Assembly: GCF_006715285.1 (NCBI RefSeq)
Contig: NZ_VFMX01000001.1
Coordinates: 2,418,001 to 2,482,000 of the forward strand
Direction: 5' to 3'
Origin: Arthrobacter sp. SLBN-83
Lineage (GTDB): Bacteria > Actinomycetota > Actinomycetes > Actinomycetales > Micrococcaceae
Length of the DNA stretch: 64,000 bases
Under the pieces are notes generated by a model. The model made no database searches. It was not told the origin of the DNA and worked only from the letters and a program-made list of their open reading frames with translations. Shown piece by piece: positions 32,695-41,030 of this stretch. The translations under genes were made by a program, and so were the position numbers. Each line of letters begins with the position of its first letter. Within the stretch, counting starts at the first letter, position 1.

Positions 32695-34026
32695 GTGAAG
32701 GTACTGATTGTCGGCGCGGGGCCGGCCGGATCCACTGCCGCGCATTACTTGGCCAAGGCCGGACTGGACGTTACGGTCCTGGAAAAGACGGCGTTTCCGC
32801 GCGAGAAGGTCTGCGGCGACGGCCTGACCCCCCGCGCCGTCCGCGAGATCCAGAAGCTCGGCCTGCCCCACCCGGAAGGTGAGGGCTGGCGCCGGAACAA
32901 GGGCCTGCGCCTGATTGCGGGCGGCCGCACTATCGAGCTGCCCTGGCCCGAGGTTTCCGACTTCCCGCAGTACGGCTTGATCCGCACCCGCCTTGGCTTC
33001 GACGAGGAACTGGCACGCCACGCCGAGGCTGCCGGCGCCACCATCCTTGAGCGGCACAGTGTCACCGACGCCCTGACCAACGACGCCGGCCGCGTCACCG
33101 GTGTCCGCGCAGCGCTCCTTGACGAGTCCGGACGCAAGACGGGGGAGACGCGCGACTTTAGTGCCGACGTCGTCCTCGCTGCCGACGGCAACTCAACCCG
33201 CACGTCAGTGTCCCTGGGGATCCAAAAGCGTGACGACCGCCCGCTTGGCGTGGCCGTCCGCACCTACTTCACCTCGCCGCGTACCGACGACGACTGGATG
33301 GAAGGCTGGCTGGAGCTTCCCGGCCGCGATGGCAAGCTGCTCCCCGGCTACGGCTGGGTGTTCGGCGTGGGCGATGGCACCTCCAATGTGGGCCTGGGCA
33401 TCCTGAACTCCTCCAAGGAATTCGGCAAGCTGGACTACAAGCAGGTCCTGCGCGAATGGACCGCCGGCATGCCCGCTGACTGGGGCTTCACGCCGGAGAA
33501 CCAGGTGGGGGAGATCCGCGGTGCAGCGCTGCCCATGGGCTTCAACCGCACCCCGCACTACTCGCCCGGCCTGCTCCTGCTGGGCGACGCCGGCGGAATG
33601 GTCTCCCCGTTCAACGGCGAAGGCATTTCCTACGCCATGGAGTCCGCGCGCTTTGCCGCGGAGTTCATCATCGACGCCTCCTCACGCACGGCTGCTTCGG
33701 GCGGAACGTACGACGCCGATGCGCACCTTGCGCGGTACGCGGACTACGTGCGGGACCAGTGGGGGTCGCACTTCACGCTGGGACGGGCCTTCGCGGCCTT
33801 GATCGGCAAGCCCGCCGTCATGAAGCTGGCACTGCGGACGGGCATGCCGATTCCTGTGCTCATGCGCTTTGTGGTCCGGCTCCTGGCCAACCTCACGGAC
33901 CCCTCGGCGAACGGCTTCGAGGACCGGGTGATCCGCGTCCTGGAATCGCTGGTTCCGGCCACATCCAATACCCCACCAGCTTCGAACCAGCGGTATCCGC
34001 AACAAAAAGTTAGGGTTAACCCGTGA
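32695..34026 (+). CDS. Geranylgeranyl-reductase-family FAD enzyme, probable menaquinone side-chain reductase
   Basis: A 443-residue flavoprotein with the dinucleotide-binding motif IVGAGPAGSTAAHYLAKAG at the N-terminus, the PxxKxCGDGLTPRAV segment and the second FAD motif LLLGDAGGMVSPFNGEGISYAM. Its GTG start follows the menG stop by three bases and its stop overlaps the polyprenyl synthase start. In mycobacteria the same family (MenJ) saturates one isoprene unit of menaquinone; the operon context supports that role here. Chlorophyll- or archaeal-lipid roles can be excluded by context. Confidence 0.85.
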   Translation: MKVLIVGAGPAGSTAAHYLAKAGLDVTVLEKTAFPREKVCGDGLTPRAVREIQKLGLPHPEGEGWRRNKGLRLIAGGRTIELPWPEVSDFPQYGLIRTRLGFDEELARHAEAAGATILERHSVTDALTNDAGRVTGVRAALLDESGRKTGETRDFSADVVLAADGNSTRTSVSLGIQKRDDRPLGVAVRTYFTSPRTDDDWMEGWLELPGRDGKLLPGYGWVFGVGDGTSNVGLGILNSSKEFGKLDYKQVLREWTAGMPADWGFTPENQVGEIRGAALPMGFNRTPHYSPGLLLLGDAGGMVSPFNGEGISYAMESARFAAEFIIDASSRTAASGGTYDADAHLARYADYVRDQWGSHFTLGRAFAALIGKPAVMKLALRTGMPIPVLMRFVVRLLANLTDPSANGFEDRVIRVLESLVPATSNTPPASNQRYPQQKVRVNP

Positions 34027-35123
34027 CCAAATCCGCAGACCAGAGCTGGACGCACGCCGGGCACGGCCTGCCGGACTCCGAACCCAGCCTCAACACCACC
34101 GCCATCGCCACGGGACTCCAGCTGCCGGCAGGCTTTGCGGCCATCGCGGGGGACGCCGAACTGGGCCCGGCCATCACCACCAACCTGGCCAAGGTGGAGA
34201 AGAAACTCCGCGAAGCCATTGCCAACTCGGACCCCCTCGCTGACGCAACGTCGCGCCATCTGGTGGAGGCCGGCGGCAAGCGCATCCGGCCGCTGCTGAC
34301 CCTGCTCTGCGCCCACCTCGGGGACGCATCCCTGCCCGCCGTGGTGCAGGCCGCCGTCGTGGTTGAACTGACGCACTTGGCAACCCTGTACCACGACGAC
34401 GTCATGGACTCCGCCCCGTTCCGGCGCGGTGCCCCCACGGCCCACGAGGTGTGGGGCAACTCCGTCGCCGTCCTCACCGGTGACCTGATCTTTGCCCGCG
34501 CTTCCATCCTCGTGTCCGAACTGGGCGGCCGGGCTCTCGGCATCCAGGCCCGGACGTTCGAGCGGCTGTGCCTTGGCCAGCTGCACGAGACTGTGGGGCC
34601 GCGGCCCGATGAGGACCCCATTGAGCATTACCTGTCCGTCATTGCGGACAAGACCGGTTCCTTGGTTGCCGCCTCCGGCCAGTTCGGCGCGATCTTCTCC
34701 GGGGCTGACGAGGCGTACGAAAACGTCCTGGTGGAGTACGGCGAGAAAGTTGGCGTGGCCTTCCAGCTGGCCGACGACGTCATCGATGTCACCGGGGTCA
34801 AGGTGAAGTCCGGCAAGTCCCCCGGAACGGACCTGCGCGAAGGGGTTCCCACCCTGCCCGTCCTGCTCCTGCGCAAGGCGGCTGCTGATGGCGACCAGTC
34901 CGCCGTCGACCTCCTGAAACTGATCGACGGCGACCTGTCCGCCGACGAGGCCCTGGCCGCCGCCGTTGCCGGGCTGCGCGAACACCCGGTGACCGCCGAG
35001 TCGTGGGTGGTGGCGCGTCAGTGGGCCAAGGAGGCCATCGACGCCCTGGCACCGCTGCCTGAAGGCGTGGTCAAGGAATCCTTGTCCAACTTCGCGCTGG
35101 CCGTGGTGGACCGAGCCAGCTGA
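34023..35123 (+). CDS. Long-chain polyprenyl diphosphate synthase
   Basis: A 366-residue trans-prenyltransferase. The first aspartate motif is LYHDDVMD and the second QLADDVID, with GGKRIRPLL and FQLADD around them, so the active site is complete. It extends farnesyl diphosphate to the isoprenoid tail that MenA attaches to the ring. A GTG start overlaps the reductase gene by 4 bases. Small residues before the first motif suggest a long-chain product, consistent with MK-8 or MK-9 of this group, but chain length is inference. The first 50 residues are a polar extension. Confidence 0.9.
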   Translation: MTKSADQSWTHAGHGLPDSEPSLNTTAIATGLQLPAGFAAIAGDAELGPAITTNLAKVEKKLREAIANSDPLADATSRHLVEAGGKRIRPLLTLLCAHLGDASLPAVVQAAVVVELTHLATLYHDDVMDSAPFRRGAPTAHEVWGNSVAVLTGDLIFARASILVSELGGRALGIQARTFERLCLGQLHETVGPRPDEDPIEHYLSVIADKTGSLVAASGQFGAIFSGADEAYENVLVEYGEKVGVAFQLADDVIDVTGVKVKSGKSPGTDLREGVPTLPVLLLRKAAADGDQSAVDLLKLIDGDLSADEALAAAVAGLREHPVTAESWVVARQWAKEAIDALAPLPEGVVKESLSNFALAVVDRAS

Positions 35124-35138
35124 TTTTCGTTCGTTAGG

Positions 35139-35182
35139 AGCCCGGTACCTGTGGCATTTTGCCAGGGTGCCGGGCTTCTTCG
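35139..35182 (+). terminator. Terminator of the menG operon
   Basis: AGCCCGGTACC (35139-35149) pairs with GGTGCCGGGCT (35166-35176) with one mismatch, and TGGCATTTTGCCA adds an inner stem; TCTTCGCTT follows. A clear hairpin with a poor T tract. Confidence 0.7.
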
Positions 35183-35193
35183 CTTAACGGGAC

Positions 35194-35235
35194 AGCCCCG
35201 GTCCGCAGCAACCGAAGTTGTTGTGAACCGGGGCT
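35194..35235. terminator. Second hairpin after the menG operon
   Basis: AGCCCCGGT (35194-35202) pairs with ACCGGGGCT (35227-35235), with GCAGCAAC/GTTGTTGT extending inside. It lies right after the first hairpin; a tandem pair is a common way to secure termination. Confidence 0.6.
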
Positions 35236-35513
35236 ATCTCTCCGTTCGCATCAGACCCGCCGGAGGCGTTTAGCGGATCCGTGAATAGCTTATGACAGCT
35301 TTGTCATAATGCGCAAGTCCTTCTTTACTTCGTCTGTCACGGCCTTTTCCTGCTGAGTTTCCCCATGTTTCAGCGCAGGTCCCTCCGAGCGCCAGCGCGT
35401 CCCTGCGACATGCCGCCAGCGCGTTCGCTACCTGGGGAACTTCGGCCGGCCGGTTACACACATAGCTCGGTTAATGCCTCCTGGCGGGAGCGTCCCTCCG
35501 GTGTGCTGAACCT
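35236..35513. other. AT-richer intergenic stretch with a strong inverted repeat
   Basis: No credible gene; a 63-codon minus-strand frame (35270-35461) is Cys/Arg-rich without family features. The region contains the inverted repeat at 35290-35309 and is lower in GC than its surroundings, continuing into the next gene, as if acquired. Confidence 0.45.
35290..35309. promoter_or_regulatory. Inverted repeat TTATGACA-GCTT-TGTCATAA
   Basis: Eight-base perfect arms with a 4-base spacer, 205 bases before the next start codon. It could be an operator for a dimeric repressor or a small RNA hairpin; no cognate regulator is nearby. Confidence 0.5.
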
Positions 35514-36335
35514 ATGGACCTTGGCCGATTCCTCGACAACGCCGGCTCGGTTGCCCGCACGCAAACGCTCCTTAGAGCTGGATTTTCAGATCGGGACATC
35601 CGCAAAGCTGTGGCATCCGGCCAAGTCCGCCGACTTAGGCATGGAGTGCTGGCCCTGCCGGGAGCCCCCTCGGACTTCGTCACTGCGGTGCTCGGTAGTG
35701 GGCTGCTCACATGCGCCTCGGGAGCAGCCCACCGCGGGCTGTGGTTGCTGCACCAGCCGGAGAAAGTCCACCTGCTATGCAGGCACGGCGGACCACCGAA
35801 TGCAGTGGTGCATCGTGAGTCACTGGTTGCACATGGAACAGCGGAGCCCGTTGCAAGCATCACCGACATACTCGTCCACGGCCTGCGGTGCCTTCCAGAG
35901 GTTGAAGCGACGGTGATGGTGGAGAGTGCCGTGCGTCAGGGCGTGACTACGTTGCCCTATCTTCGGCAACGGCTGCCGGGAAACCGGAACGGTGCTGCCC
36001 GGAAAGTGCTGGACCTGGTTGACGGCACAGCTGACTCGCCAATTGAAGTCGTAGCCCGTCTCCTGTTCCGAGCCGAAGGGATCTACACCCAAACCCAGGT
36101 CGAGTTGCCGGGAATCGGCTTCGTCGATTTCCTGCTGGAGGGATTCCTGATAGTGGAGATCGATGGCCGCAGCCATCTTGAGCCGCGACAGGTCAAGAAG
36201 GACCGCTTCCGGAACAATGCCAGCACCCTCAGTGGCTATGCCGTCCTGCGGTACGGTTACGCCGACGTCGTCTACAACCCGCAGAAAGTGGTTGCCGAGG
36301 TGTGGCAGGTGCTCAGGGGCAGAGTCATCCGCTGA
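35514..36335 (+). CDS. AbiEi-like antitoxin-domain protein with DUF559-like nuclease domain
   Basis: A 273-residue protein. Residues 1-60 look like the winged-helix domain of AbiEi-type antitoxins (RTQTLLRAGFSDRDIRKAV, then VRRLRHGVLALPG). The C-terminal 100 residues resemble the DUF559/Vsr-type nuclease fold: GFVDFLLEGFLIVEIDGRSH with Asp and Glu-x-Asp residues, then KDRFRNNASTLSGYAVLRY. No toxin gene is adjacent. Codon choice is less GC-biased than the neighbours, which suggests transfer. Such orphans are common in actinobacteria; a defence or DNA-repair role is possible but unproven. The stop codon lies in an inverted repeat. Confidence 0.72.
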   Translation: MDLGRFLDNAGSVARTQTLLRAGFSDRDIRKAVASGQVRRLRHGVLALPGAPSDFVTAVLGSGLLTCASGAAHRGLWLLHQPEKVHLLCRHGGPPNAVVHRESLVAHGTAEPVASITDILVHGLRCLPEVEATVMVESAVRQGVTTLPYLRQRLPGNRNGAARKVLDLVDGTADSPIEVVARLLFRAEGIYTQTQVELPGIGFVDFLLEGFLIVEIDGRSHLEPRQVKKDRFRNNASTLSGYAVLRYGYADVVYNPQKVVAEVWQVLRGRVIR

Positions 36336-36427
36336 AATTCCCCAGGTTTGGACCACAAAACCGCGGACACACCGTCAAACCCGGGGGACACGCCGTCGGA
36401 CGTTCCCAAAGGTGGGGAAATTCAGCG
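36330..36427. repeat. Inverted repeat between convergent genes
   Basis: CGCTGAAATTCCCCAGGTTT (from 36330) is mirrored by AAAGGTGGGGAAATTCAGCG (ending 36427) with about 53 bases between. It covers the stop codon of the AbiEi-like gene and ends 23 bases before the SMI1-like gene's stop. Likely a two-way terminator; the large spacer also fits a small mobile palindrome. Confidence 0.55.
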
Positions 36428-36449
36428 AGCAGCCAAGAAGAAGCAGCCC

Positions 36450-36884
36450 CTACTCTTCCTCTTCGTCCTCGAACGCCCACTCGAACATGTCGAAGACGAA
36501 CTCGGAGAAGGTGCCTTCCTCGGACTTCCACTGGCCGCGGGCGTTGTTGCGGCGGTAGACGATGGGGTCCGGGACGCTGAGGTCGCCTATGCGGAAGCCC
36601 CAGGTGTACTCCTCGTCCTCATCCTCAAGGAACATCAGGAAGCCCTCGTCATCGACTTCGAGCTCGTCCGGGTCCCAGAAGTAGTGGTACGCCTCCATGA
36701 GGTCCTCGCAGCCGCCCAGGGCGAGATAGAACTCACGCAAAACCAAGGGGATCTGGAACTGGTGGTCGGCAAGGGCCTTGTCCAGTTCCTCGGGGGTCAG
36801 GCCGTCCTCTTCCTGCCATTCATCCTCGAGATACTTCGGAACAAGCGCTTTGAACTTCTCGAGGAACATGTCAGTCATGCTCAT
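36450..36884 (-). CDS. Acidic SMI1/KNR4-like protein
   Basis: A 144-residue very acidic protein. LTPEELDKALADHQFQIPLV, then LREFYLALGGCEDLMEAY resembles the start of SMI1/KNR4 (SUKH) domains, and WDPDELEVDDEGFLMFLEDE fits the following strand region; the tail ends EDEEEE. SUKH proteins are often immunity proteins against contact toxins, yet no toxin gene is seen here. It may be a stand-alone or general protein-binding member. Family assignment is moderate. Confidence 0.6.
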   Translation of the reverse strand: MSMTDMFLEKFKALVPKYLEDEWQEEDGLTPEELDKALADHQFQIPLVLREFYLALGGCEDLMEAYHYFWDPDELEVDDEGFLMFLEDEDEEYTWGFRIGDLSVPDPIVYRRNNARGQWKSEEGTFSEFVFDMFEWAFEDEEEE

Positions 36885-36930
36885 ATCCTAGCCAATCCGG
36901 ACCACCCCAAAATGACAGGCAGGATAACTC

Positions 36931-37584
36931 TCAGAGCCCCGAATCGGTGGCCCGCCGGTGCCAGCCGCGGACGGCCAGGGGTGCCTGCCAGGAGCGCCGC
37001 CACGCCAGGACGCGGAATGTGAACACCAGGGCTGCGATGCCGGCCGCTGTGAGGACGTTGAACACGCCCAGCACCCACAGCACCGCCGTCAATGAGGAAC
37101 CCAAAAATGCCGGCAGCGCGTAGATGTCCTTCGGGTTGAAGAGCTCCGGCACCTCATTGGCGGTGATGTCCCGCAGCAGCCCGCCGCCCACCGCCGTCGT
37201 CACTCCCAACAGCACTGAAGCCACGGGATTCAACCCGGTGGCCAGGGCCTTGAGCGTGCCGGTCATGCAGAACAGGGCCAGGCCGGCGGCGTCGAACAGG
37301 ATCAGCAGCGACGTATACCGCTGCACGCTGGAGAACAGGAAGAACACCAGCACCGTGGCCAGCAGCGGCGGGGCCAGGTACGCGGGATTGGTGAAGGCCG
37401 CCGGAACGATCACAAGGATGACATCGCGGATCACGCCGCCGCCCAGGCCCACCAAGGAGGCCAAGAGCAGCGACCCGACAATGTCGATCTGCTTCCGCGC
37501 CGCCAGCAGCGAACCCGAGACGGCGAAGAAAAACACGCCCAGCAGATCCAGCCACACCGGGGAGTTGTCAAAGGCGAATGTCAT
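36931..37584 (-). CDS. TRIC-type (UPF0126) cation channel
   Basis: A 217-residue membrane protein with seven predicted helices in two homologous halves, each with the family motif: GLGGGVIRDVIL in the first and AVGGGLLRDITANEVP in the second. Prokaryotic TRIC channels form trimers that conduct K+ or Na+. Length is standard. It is divergent from the chelatase gene with 60 bases between starts. The C-terminal VRGWHRRATDSGL is a short basic cytoplasmic tail. Confidence 0.85.
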   Translation of the reverse strand: MTFAFDNSPVWLDLLGVFFFAVSGSLLAARKQIDIVGSLLLASLVGLGGGVIRDVILVIVPAAFTNPAYLAPPLLATVLVFFLFSSVQRYTSLLILFDAAGLALFCMTGTLKALATGLNPVASVLLGVTTAVGGGLLRDITANEVPELFNPKDIYALPAFLGSSLTAVLWVLGVFNVLTAAGIAALVFTFRVLAWRRSWQAPLAVRGWHRRATDSGL

Positions 37585-37644
37585 GGGGCGTCCCGGTATT
37601 TCAAAGAGGGCGGACAGGGCGGCTCCAACGTTACGCTAGCCCCT

Positions 37645-38502
37645 ATGAACAGCCCCATCATGATCGCCTGCGCCCATGGGACGTCCAACACACAGGGGGC
37701 CGCTGAGGTCAATGCCCTGCGTGCCGCCATCGCGGAACTGCGCCCCGGGCTCGACGTCCGCGAAGCCTACGTGGACGTCCAGCAGCCGGACCTGGTGGAC
37801 GTGGTGGCGGGCCTGCCAGAGGGGGAACCCGCCGTCGTCGTGCCGCTGCTGCTCAGCGTGGGTTACCACGTGAAGGTGGACATTGCCCGTGCCGTGAAGA
37901 GCCGTCGGGGCAGTGCCGCCGCCTTGCCGCTCGGCCCGGACCCCCGACTTGCCCAACTCCTGGACCAGCGGCTCCGAGAGGCCGGCACCACGGACAACGA
38001 CGTCATCGTGTTGGCCGCGGCAGGCTCGTCCAACCCCAACGCCGCCGTCAGTGTCGAGGAGCTACTGGGCCAGCTGCGGCAGCTGCGTTCGAACCGGATG
38101 GTGGCCGCCTACGGTGCCTCCGCCCAGCCGTCCGTGCCCGACGCCGTCGCCATGCTTCGGGAGGAACTCGCCGGAGGTGCCGGGGCGGGGGAGTCCGCAG
38201 GAGCGGTCGACGTCGGCGGCCGGGTGGTGGTTGCCTCGTATCTCCTTGCGCCGGGCTTCTTCCACGACCAGTTGGCCAAGGCGGGTGCCGACGTCGTCAC
38301 CGATCCACTGTTGCCGTCCCCGGTGCTGGCGCAGATTGCGCTGGACAGGTACGACGCGGCCGTCGCGAAGATGCACGAAGCGCCAGCAGAAGCGCCCCCG
38401 GTGTCCCAAAAAGAAGTCCCAAATCAGCCTTCCGCCGATGCACAGCAGGGTGGCTTGTTCAAGGCCGTTCGGCGTTTCGTGACGAAATATTTCCCTAGGT
38501 GA
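37645..38502 (+). CDS. Sirohydrochlorin chelatase (CbiX/SirB family)
   Basis: A 285-residue protein with two CbiX-type halves. The N-terminal metal-binding His is in IACAHGTSN, and GDP-like loops follow; the second half has VVASYLLAPGFFHDQLAKAG with another His. It should insert Fe2+ into sirohydrochlorin to make siroheme for the sulfite reductase encoded right after it. A polar linker and an extra tail (KMHEAPAEAPPVSQKE) end the protein. TACGCT lies seven bases before the ATG, suggesting a leaderless transcript. Confidence 0.85.
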   Translation: MNSPIMIACAHGTSNTQGAAEVNALRAAIAELRPGLDVREAYVDVQQPDLVDVVAGLPEGEPAVVVPLLLSVGYHVKVDIARAVKSRRGSAAALPLGPDPRLAQLLDQRLREAGTTDNDVIVLAAAGSSNPNAAVSVEELLGQLRQLRSNRMVAAYGASAQPSVPDAVAMLREELAGGAGAGESAGAVDVGGRVVVASYLLAPGFFHDQLAKAGADVVTDPLLPSPVLAQIALDRYDAAVAKMHEAPAEAPPVSQKEVPNQPSADAQQGGLFKAVRRFVTKYFPR

Positions 38503-38550
38503 CTCAGCGTTTCCGGGCCTTTGTGACGTAATTCGGGGGCGCCCTACAGT
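38499..38550 (+). promoter_or_regulatory. Sulfite reductase promoter with TGTGACG element
   Basis: TTGTGA (38521-38526) and TACAGT (38545-38550) form -35 and -10 boxes 18 bases apart; the ATG follows six bases after the -10, so the mRNA should be leaderless. The 11-mer CCTTTGTGACG (38518-38528) occurs again upstream of cysG (49370-49380), and CAGCGTTnCC (38505 on) also precedes both genes. Confidence 0.6.
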
Positions 38551-38556
38551 CGATGC

Positions 38557-40302
38557 ATGACTGATACAGCTCTAGCCGGAGCGTCCGCGGACTCCGCTGC
38601 TCCGAAGCGCCCCGCCCGCCCGTCCCGCCCCGCCGCGAAGCCGCACGGGCAGTGGAAGGTGGACGGCAAGACGCCGCTGAATGCCAACGAAACCTGGAAG
38701 CAGGAAGACGACGGCCTGAACGTCCGCGAGCGTATCGAGTCCATCTACGCCAAGGAAGGCTTCGACGCGATCCCCAGCCAGGACCTGCACGGCAGGTTCC
38801 GCTGGTGGGGCCTGTACACCCAGCGCAAGCAGGGGATCGACGGCGGCAAGACCGCCACCCTTGAGCCGCACGAGCTTGAGGACAAGTACTTCATGCTCCG
38901 GGTAAGGATCGACGGCGGTGCGCTCACCACCGAGCAGCTGCGCGTCATCGGACAGATCTCCGTGGACTTCGCCCGCGACTCCGCCGACGTCACCGACCGC
39001 CAGAACATCCAGCTGCACTGGATCGAGGTGGAGAACGTCCCCGAAATCTGGCGCCGCCTCGAAGCAGTGGGCCTGTCCACCACCGAAGCCTGCGGCGACG
39101 TTCCGCGAGTGATCCTGGGTTCACCCGTGGCCGGTATCGCCAAGGACGAGATCATCGACCCGACCCCACTCATCGCAGAGCTGGGGGAGCGGTTCATCGG
39201 CAACCCGATCGTGTCCAACCTGCCGCGCAAGTACAAGACCGCCATCACCGGCCACCCCAGCCAGGACGTGGTCCACGAGATCAACGACATCGCACTGGTG
39301 GGTGTCCGCCACCCCGAACTCGGTGCCGGTTATGACCTCTGGGTGGGCGGCGCGCTGTCCACCAACCCGATGCTCGGCAAGCGCCTGGGCGCCTTCGTCC
39401 AGCCGAACCAGGCCGCCGATGTATGGCTGGGCGTCACCAGCATCTTCCGCGACTACGGTTACCGCCGCATGCGCACCAAGGCCCGCCTGAAGTTCCTGCT
39501 GGCCGACTGGGGCACGGAAAAGTTCCGCCAGGTCCTCGAGGACGAATACCTGGGCTACAAGCTGGCTGACGGCCCCGCCGCGCCCAAGCCCGCCACCCCC
39601 GGCGACCACGTGGGCGTGCACGAGCAGAAGGACGGCAAGTTCTTCATCGGCGCCACCCCGCTGGGTGGCCGGCTCTCCGGCTCCGGCCTCGTCAAGCTCG
39701 CCGACACCCTCGAAGCGCGCGGCTCCTACCGCCTCCGCACCACCCCGCATCAGAAGATCGTGGTGCTGGACGTTGAGAAGGAGCACGTGGAGCCGCTCAT
39801 CGCCGAGCTGGACGCCCTGGGCCTGTCCGCCCGCCCGTCCGTGTTCCGCCGCGGCACCATCGCCTGCACCGGGATCGAATACTGCAAACTGGCCATCGTC
39901 GAAACCAAGATGACGGCAGCCAGCGCGGTCGCCGAGCTGGAGCGCCGCCTCGCGGACCTCGCGGACTCGGGCCAGCTGCCTGCAGCCCTGTCCCTGCACA
40001 TCAACGGCTGCCCCAACTCCTGCGCCCGCATCCAGACGGCGGACATCGGCCTCAAGGGCATGATGCTGCCAACGCCCGACGGCGACCCCTCCCCGGGTTT
40101 CCAGGTCCACCTGGGCGGCGGGCTCGCAAACAATGACCGCGAGGAAGCCGGGCTGGGGCGCACCGTCCGCGGCCTGAAGGTGTACGTGGAGGACCTGCCC
40201 GATTACGTGGAGCGCGTGGTCCGCCGGTTCGTGGCAGACCGCGTCGAAGGCCAGACCTTCGCCGAATGGGCCCACGCCGCAGACGAGGAGGCACTGCAGT
40301 AA
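38557..40302 (+). CDS. Assimilatory sulfite reductase (ferredoxin type)
   Basis: A 581-residue siroheme/4Fe-4S reductase. The cluster ligands are Cys437 and Cys443 (CTGIEYC) and Cys485 and Cys489 (CPNSC). Two repeated ferredoxin-like halves are visible, with NIQLHW in the first. Length and the APS-reductase neighbour point to sulfite rather than nitrite, although the family (NirA/Sir) covers both. It reduces sulfite to sulfide with six electrons from ferredoxin; the FprA-type reductase at 50803 could supply them. TAATG overlap couples it to cysH. Confidence 0.88.
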   Translation: MTDTALAGASADSAAPKRPARPSRPAAKPHGQWKVDGKTPLNANETWKQEDDGLNVRERIESIYAKEGFDAIPSQDLHGRFRWWGLYTQRKQGIDGGKTATLEPHELEDKYFMLRVRIDGGALTTEQLRVIGQISVDFARDSADVTDRQNIQLHWIEVENVPEIWRRLEAVGLSTTEACGDVPRVILGSPVAGIAKDEIIDPTPLIAELGERFIGNPIVSNLPRKYKTAITGHPSQDVVHEINDIALVGVRHPELGAGYDLWVGGALSTNPMLGKRLGAFVQPNQAADVWLGVTSIFRDYGYRRMRTKARLKFLLADWGTEKFRQVLEDEYLGYKLADGPAAPKPATPGDHVGVHEQKDGKFFIGATPLGGRLSGSGLVKLADTLEARGSYRLRTTPHQKIVVLDVEKEHVEPLIAELDALGLSARPSVFRRGTIACTGIEYCKLAIVETKMTAASAVAELERRLADLADSGQLPAALSLHINGCPNSCARIQTADIGLKGMMLPTPDGDPSPGFQVHLGGGLANNDREEAGLGRTVRGLKVYVEDLPDYVERVVRRFVADRVEGQTFAEWAHAADEEALQ

Positions 40303-41030
40303 TGGCAAAGCACCTCGCACCCGCGCCTGCCAAGCGCCCTACGGAAGAGCTCAAGGCCCTGGCTGAGGCCGGTGCCGCCGAGCTCGGCTGGGACGCCCCC
40401 GCCCGCGACGTCATCGCCTGGGTGGAGCGCAACTTCGACCTGTCCGCGGTCGCCGTCGCCTGTTCCATGGCCGACGCCGTCCTGCCGGCCCTGGTCGCTG
40501 ACCAGATGCCCGGCGTCGACGTCCTTTTCCTGGAGACCGGCTACCACTTCCCGGAAACCTACGCCACGCGCGACGAGGTGGCAGCAAACCTCCGCGTCAA
40601 TGTGGTGGACGTGCTCCCGGAGACCACCGTGGAGCAGCAGGACCGGCTCCTGGGCAAGGACCTCTTCGCCCGCGACGCCGCCCAGTGCTGCGCCCTCCGC
40701 AAGGTGGCCCCGCTGCAGCGCACCCTCGCCGGCTACGAACTGTGGTTCACCGGAGTCCGCCGCGACGAAGCCCCTACCCGCACCAACACCCCGCTGGTCA
40801 CCTGGGATGAGAAGAACGGCCTGGTCAAGGTTAACCCCATGGCTGCGTGGACGTTCGACCAGCTGGTCCAGTACTCGGACGACAACCTTTTGCCCGTCAA
40901 CCCGCTGCTTTCCCAGGGTTACCCCTCCATTGGCTGCCAGCCCTGCACCCGCAAGGTGGCGCCCGGCGAAGATCCCCGCGCCGGCCGCTGGGCAGGAACC
41001 GACAAGACAGAATGCGGACTTCACGTATGA
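40302..41030 (+). CDS. cysH: Adenylylsulfate (APS) reductase
   Basis: A 242-residue PP-loop reductase. The cluster cysteines Cys129-Cys130 and Cys212-x2-Cys215 mark the 4Fe-4S APS-reducing form, and the catalytic cysteine is Cys238 in the C-terminal ECGLH. It reduces APS to sulfite using thioredoxin, so a separate APS kinase is not needed, in keeping with CysN lacking a kinase domain. The start overlaps the sulfite reductase stop (TAATG) and the stop overlaps cysD (ATGA). Confidence 0.92.
   Translation: MAKHLAPAPAKRPTEELKALAEAGAAELGWDAPARDVIAWVERNFDLSAVAVACSMADAVLPALVADQMPGVDVLFLETGYHFPETYATRDEVAANLRVNVVDVLPETTVEQQDRLLGKDLFARDAAQCCALRKVAPLQRTLAGYELWFTGVRRDEAPTRTNTPLVTWDEKNGLVKVNPMAAWTFDQLVQYSDDNLLPVNPLLSQGYPSIGCQPCTRKVAPGEDPRAGRWAGTDKTECGLHV

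Noticed and set aside
35270..35461. 63-codon minus-strand frame in the AT-rich gap
   Set aside because: Cys/Arg-rich, no ribosome binding site and no family features; it also overlaps the inverted repeat.
36450..36884. Immunity gene of a contact-toxin locus
   Set aside because: The SUKH resemblance is only moderate and there is no toxin or secretion gene next to it.
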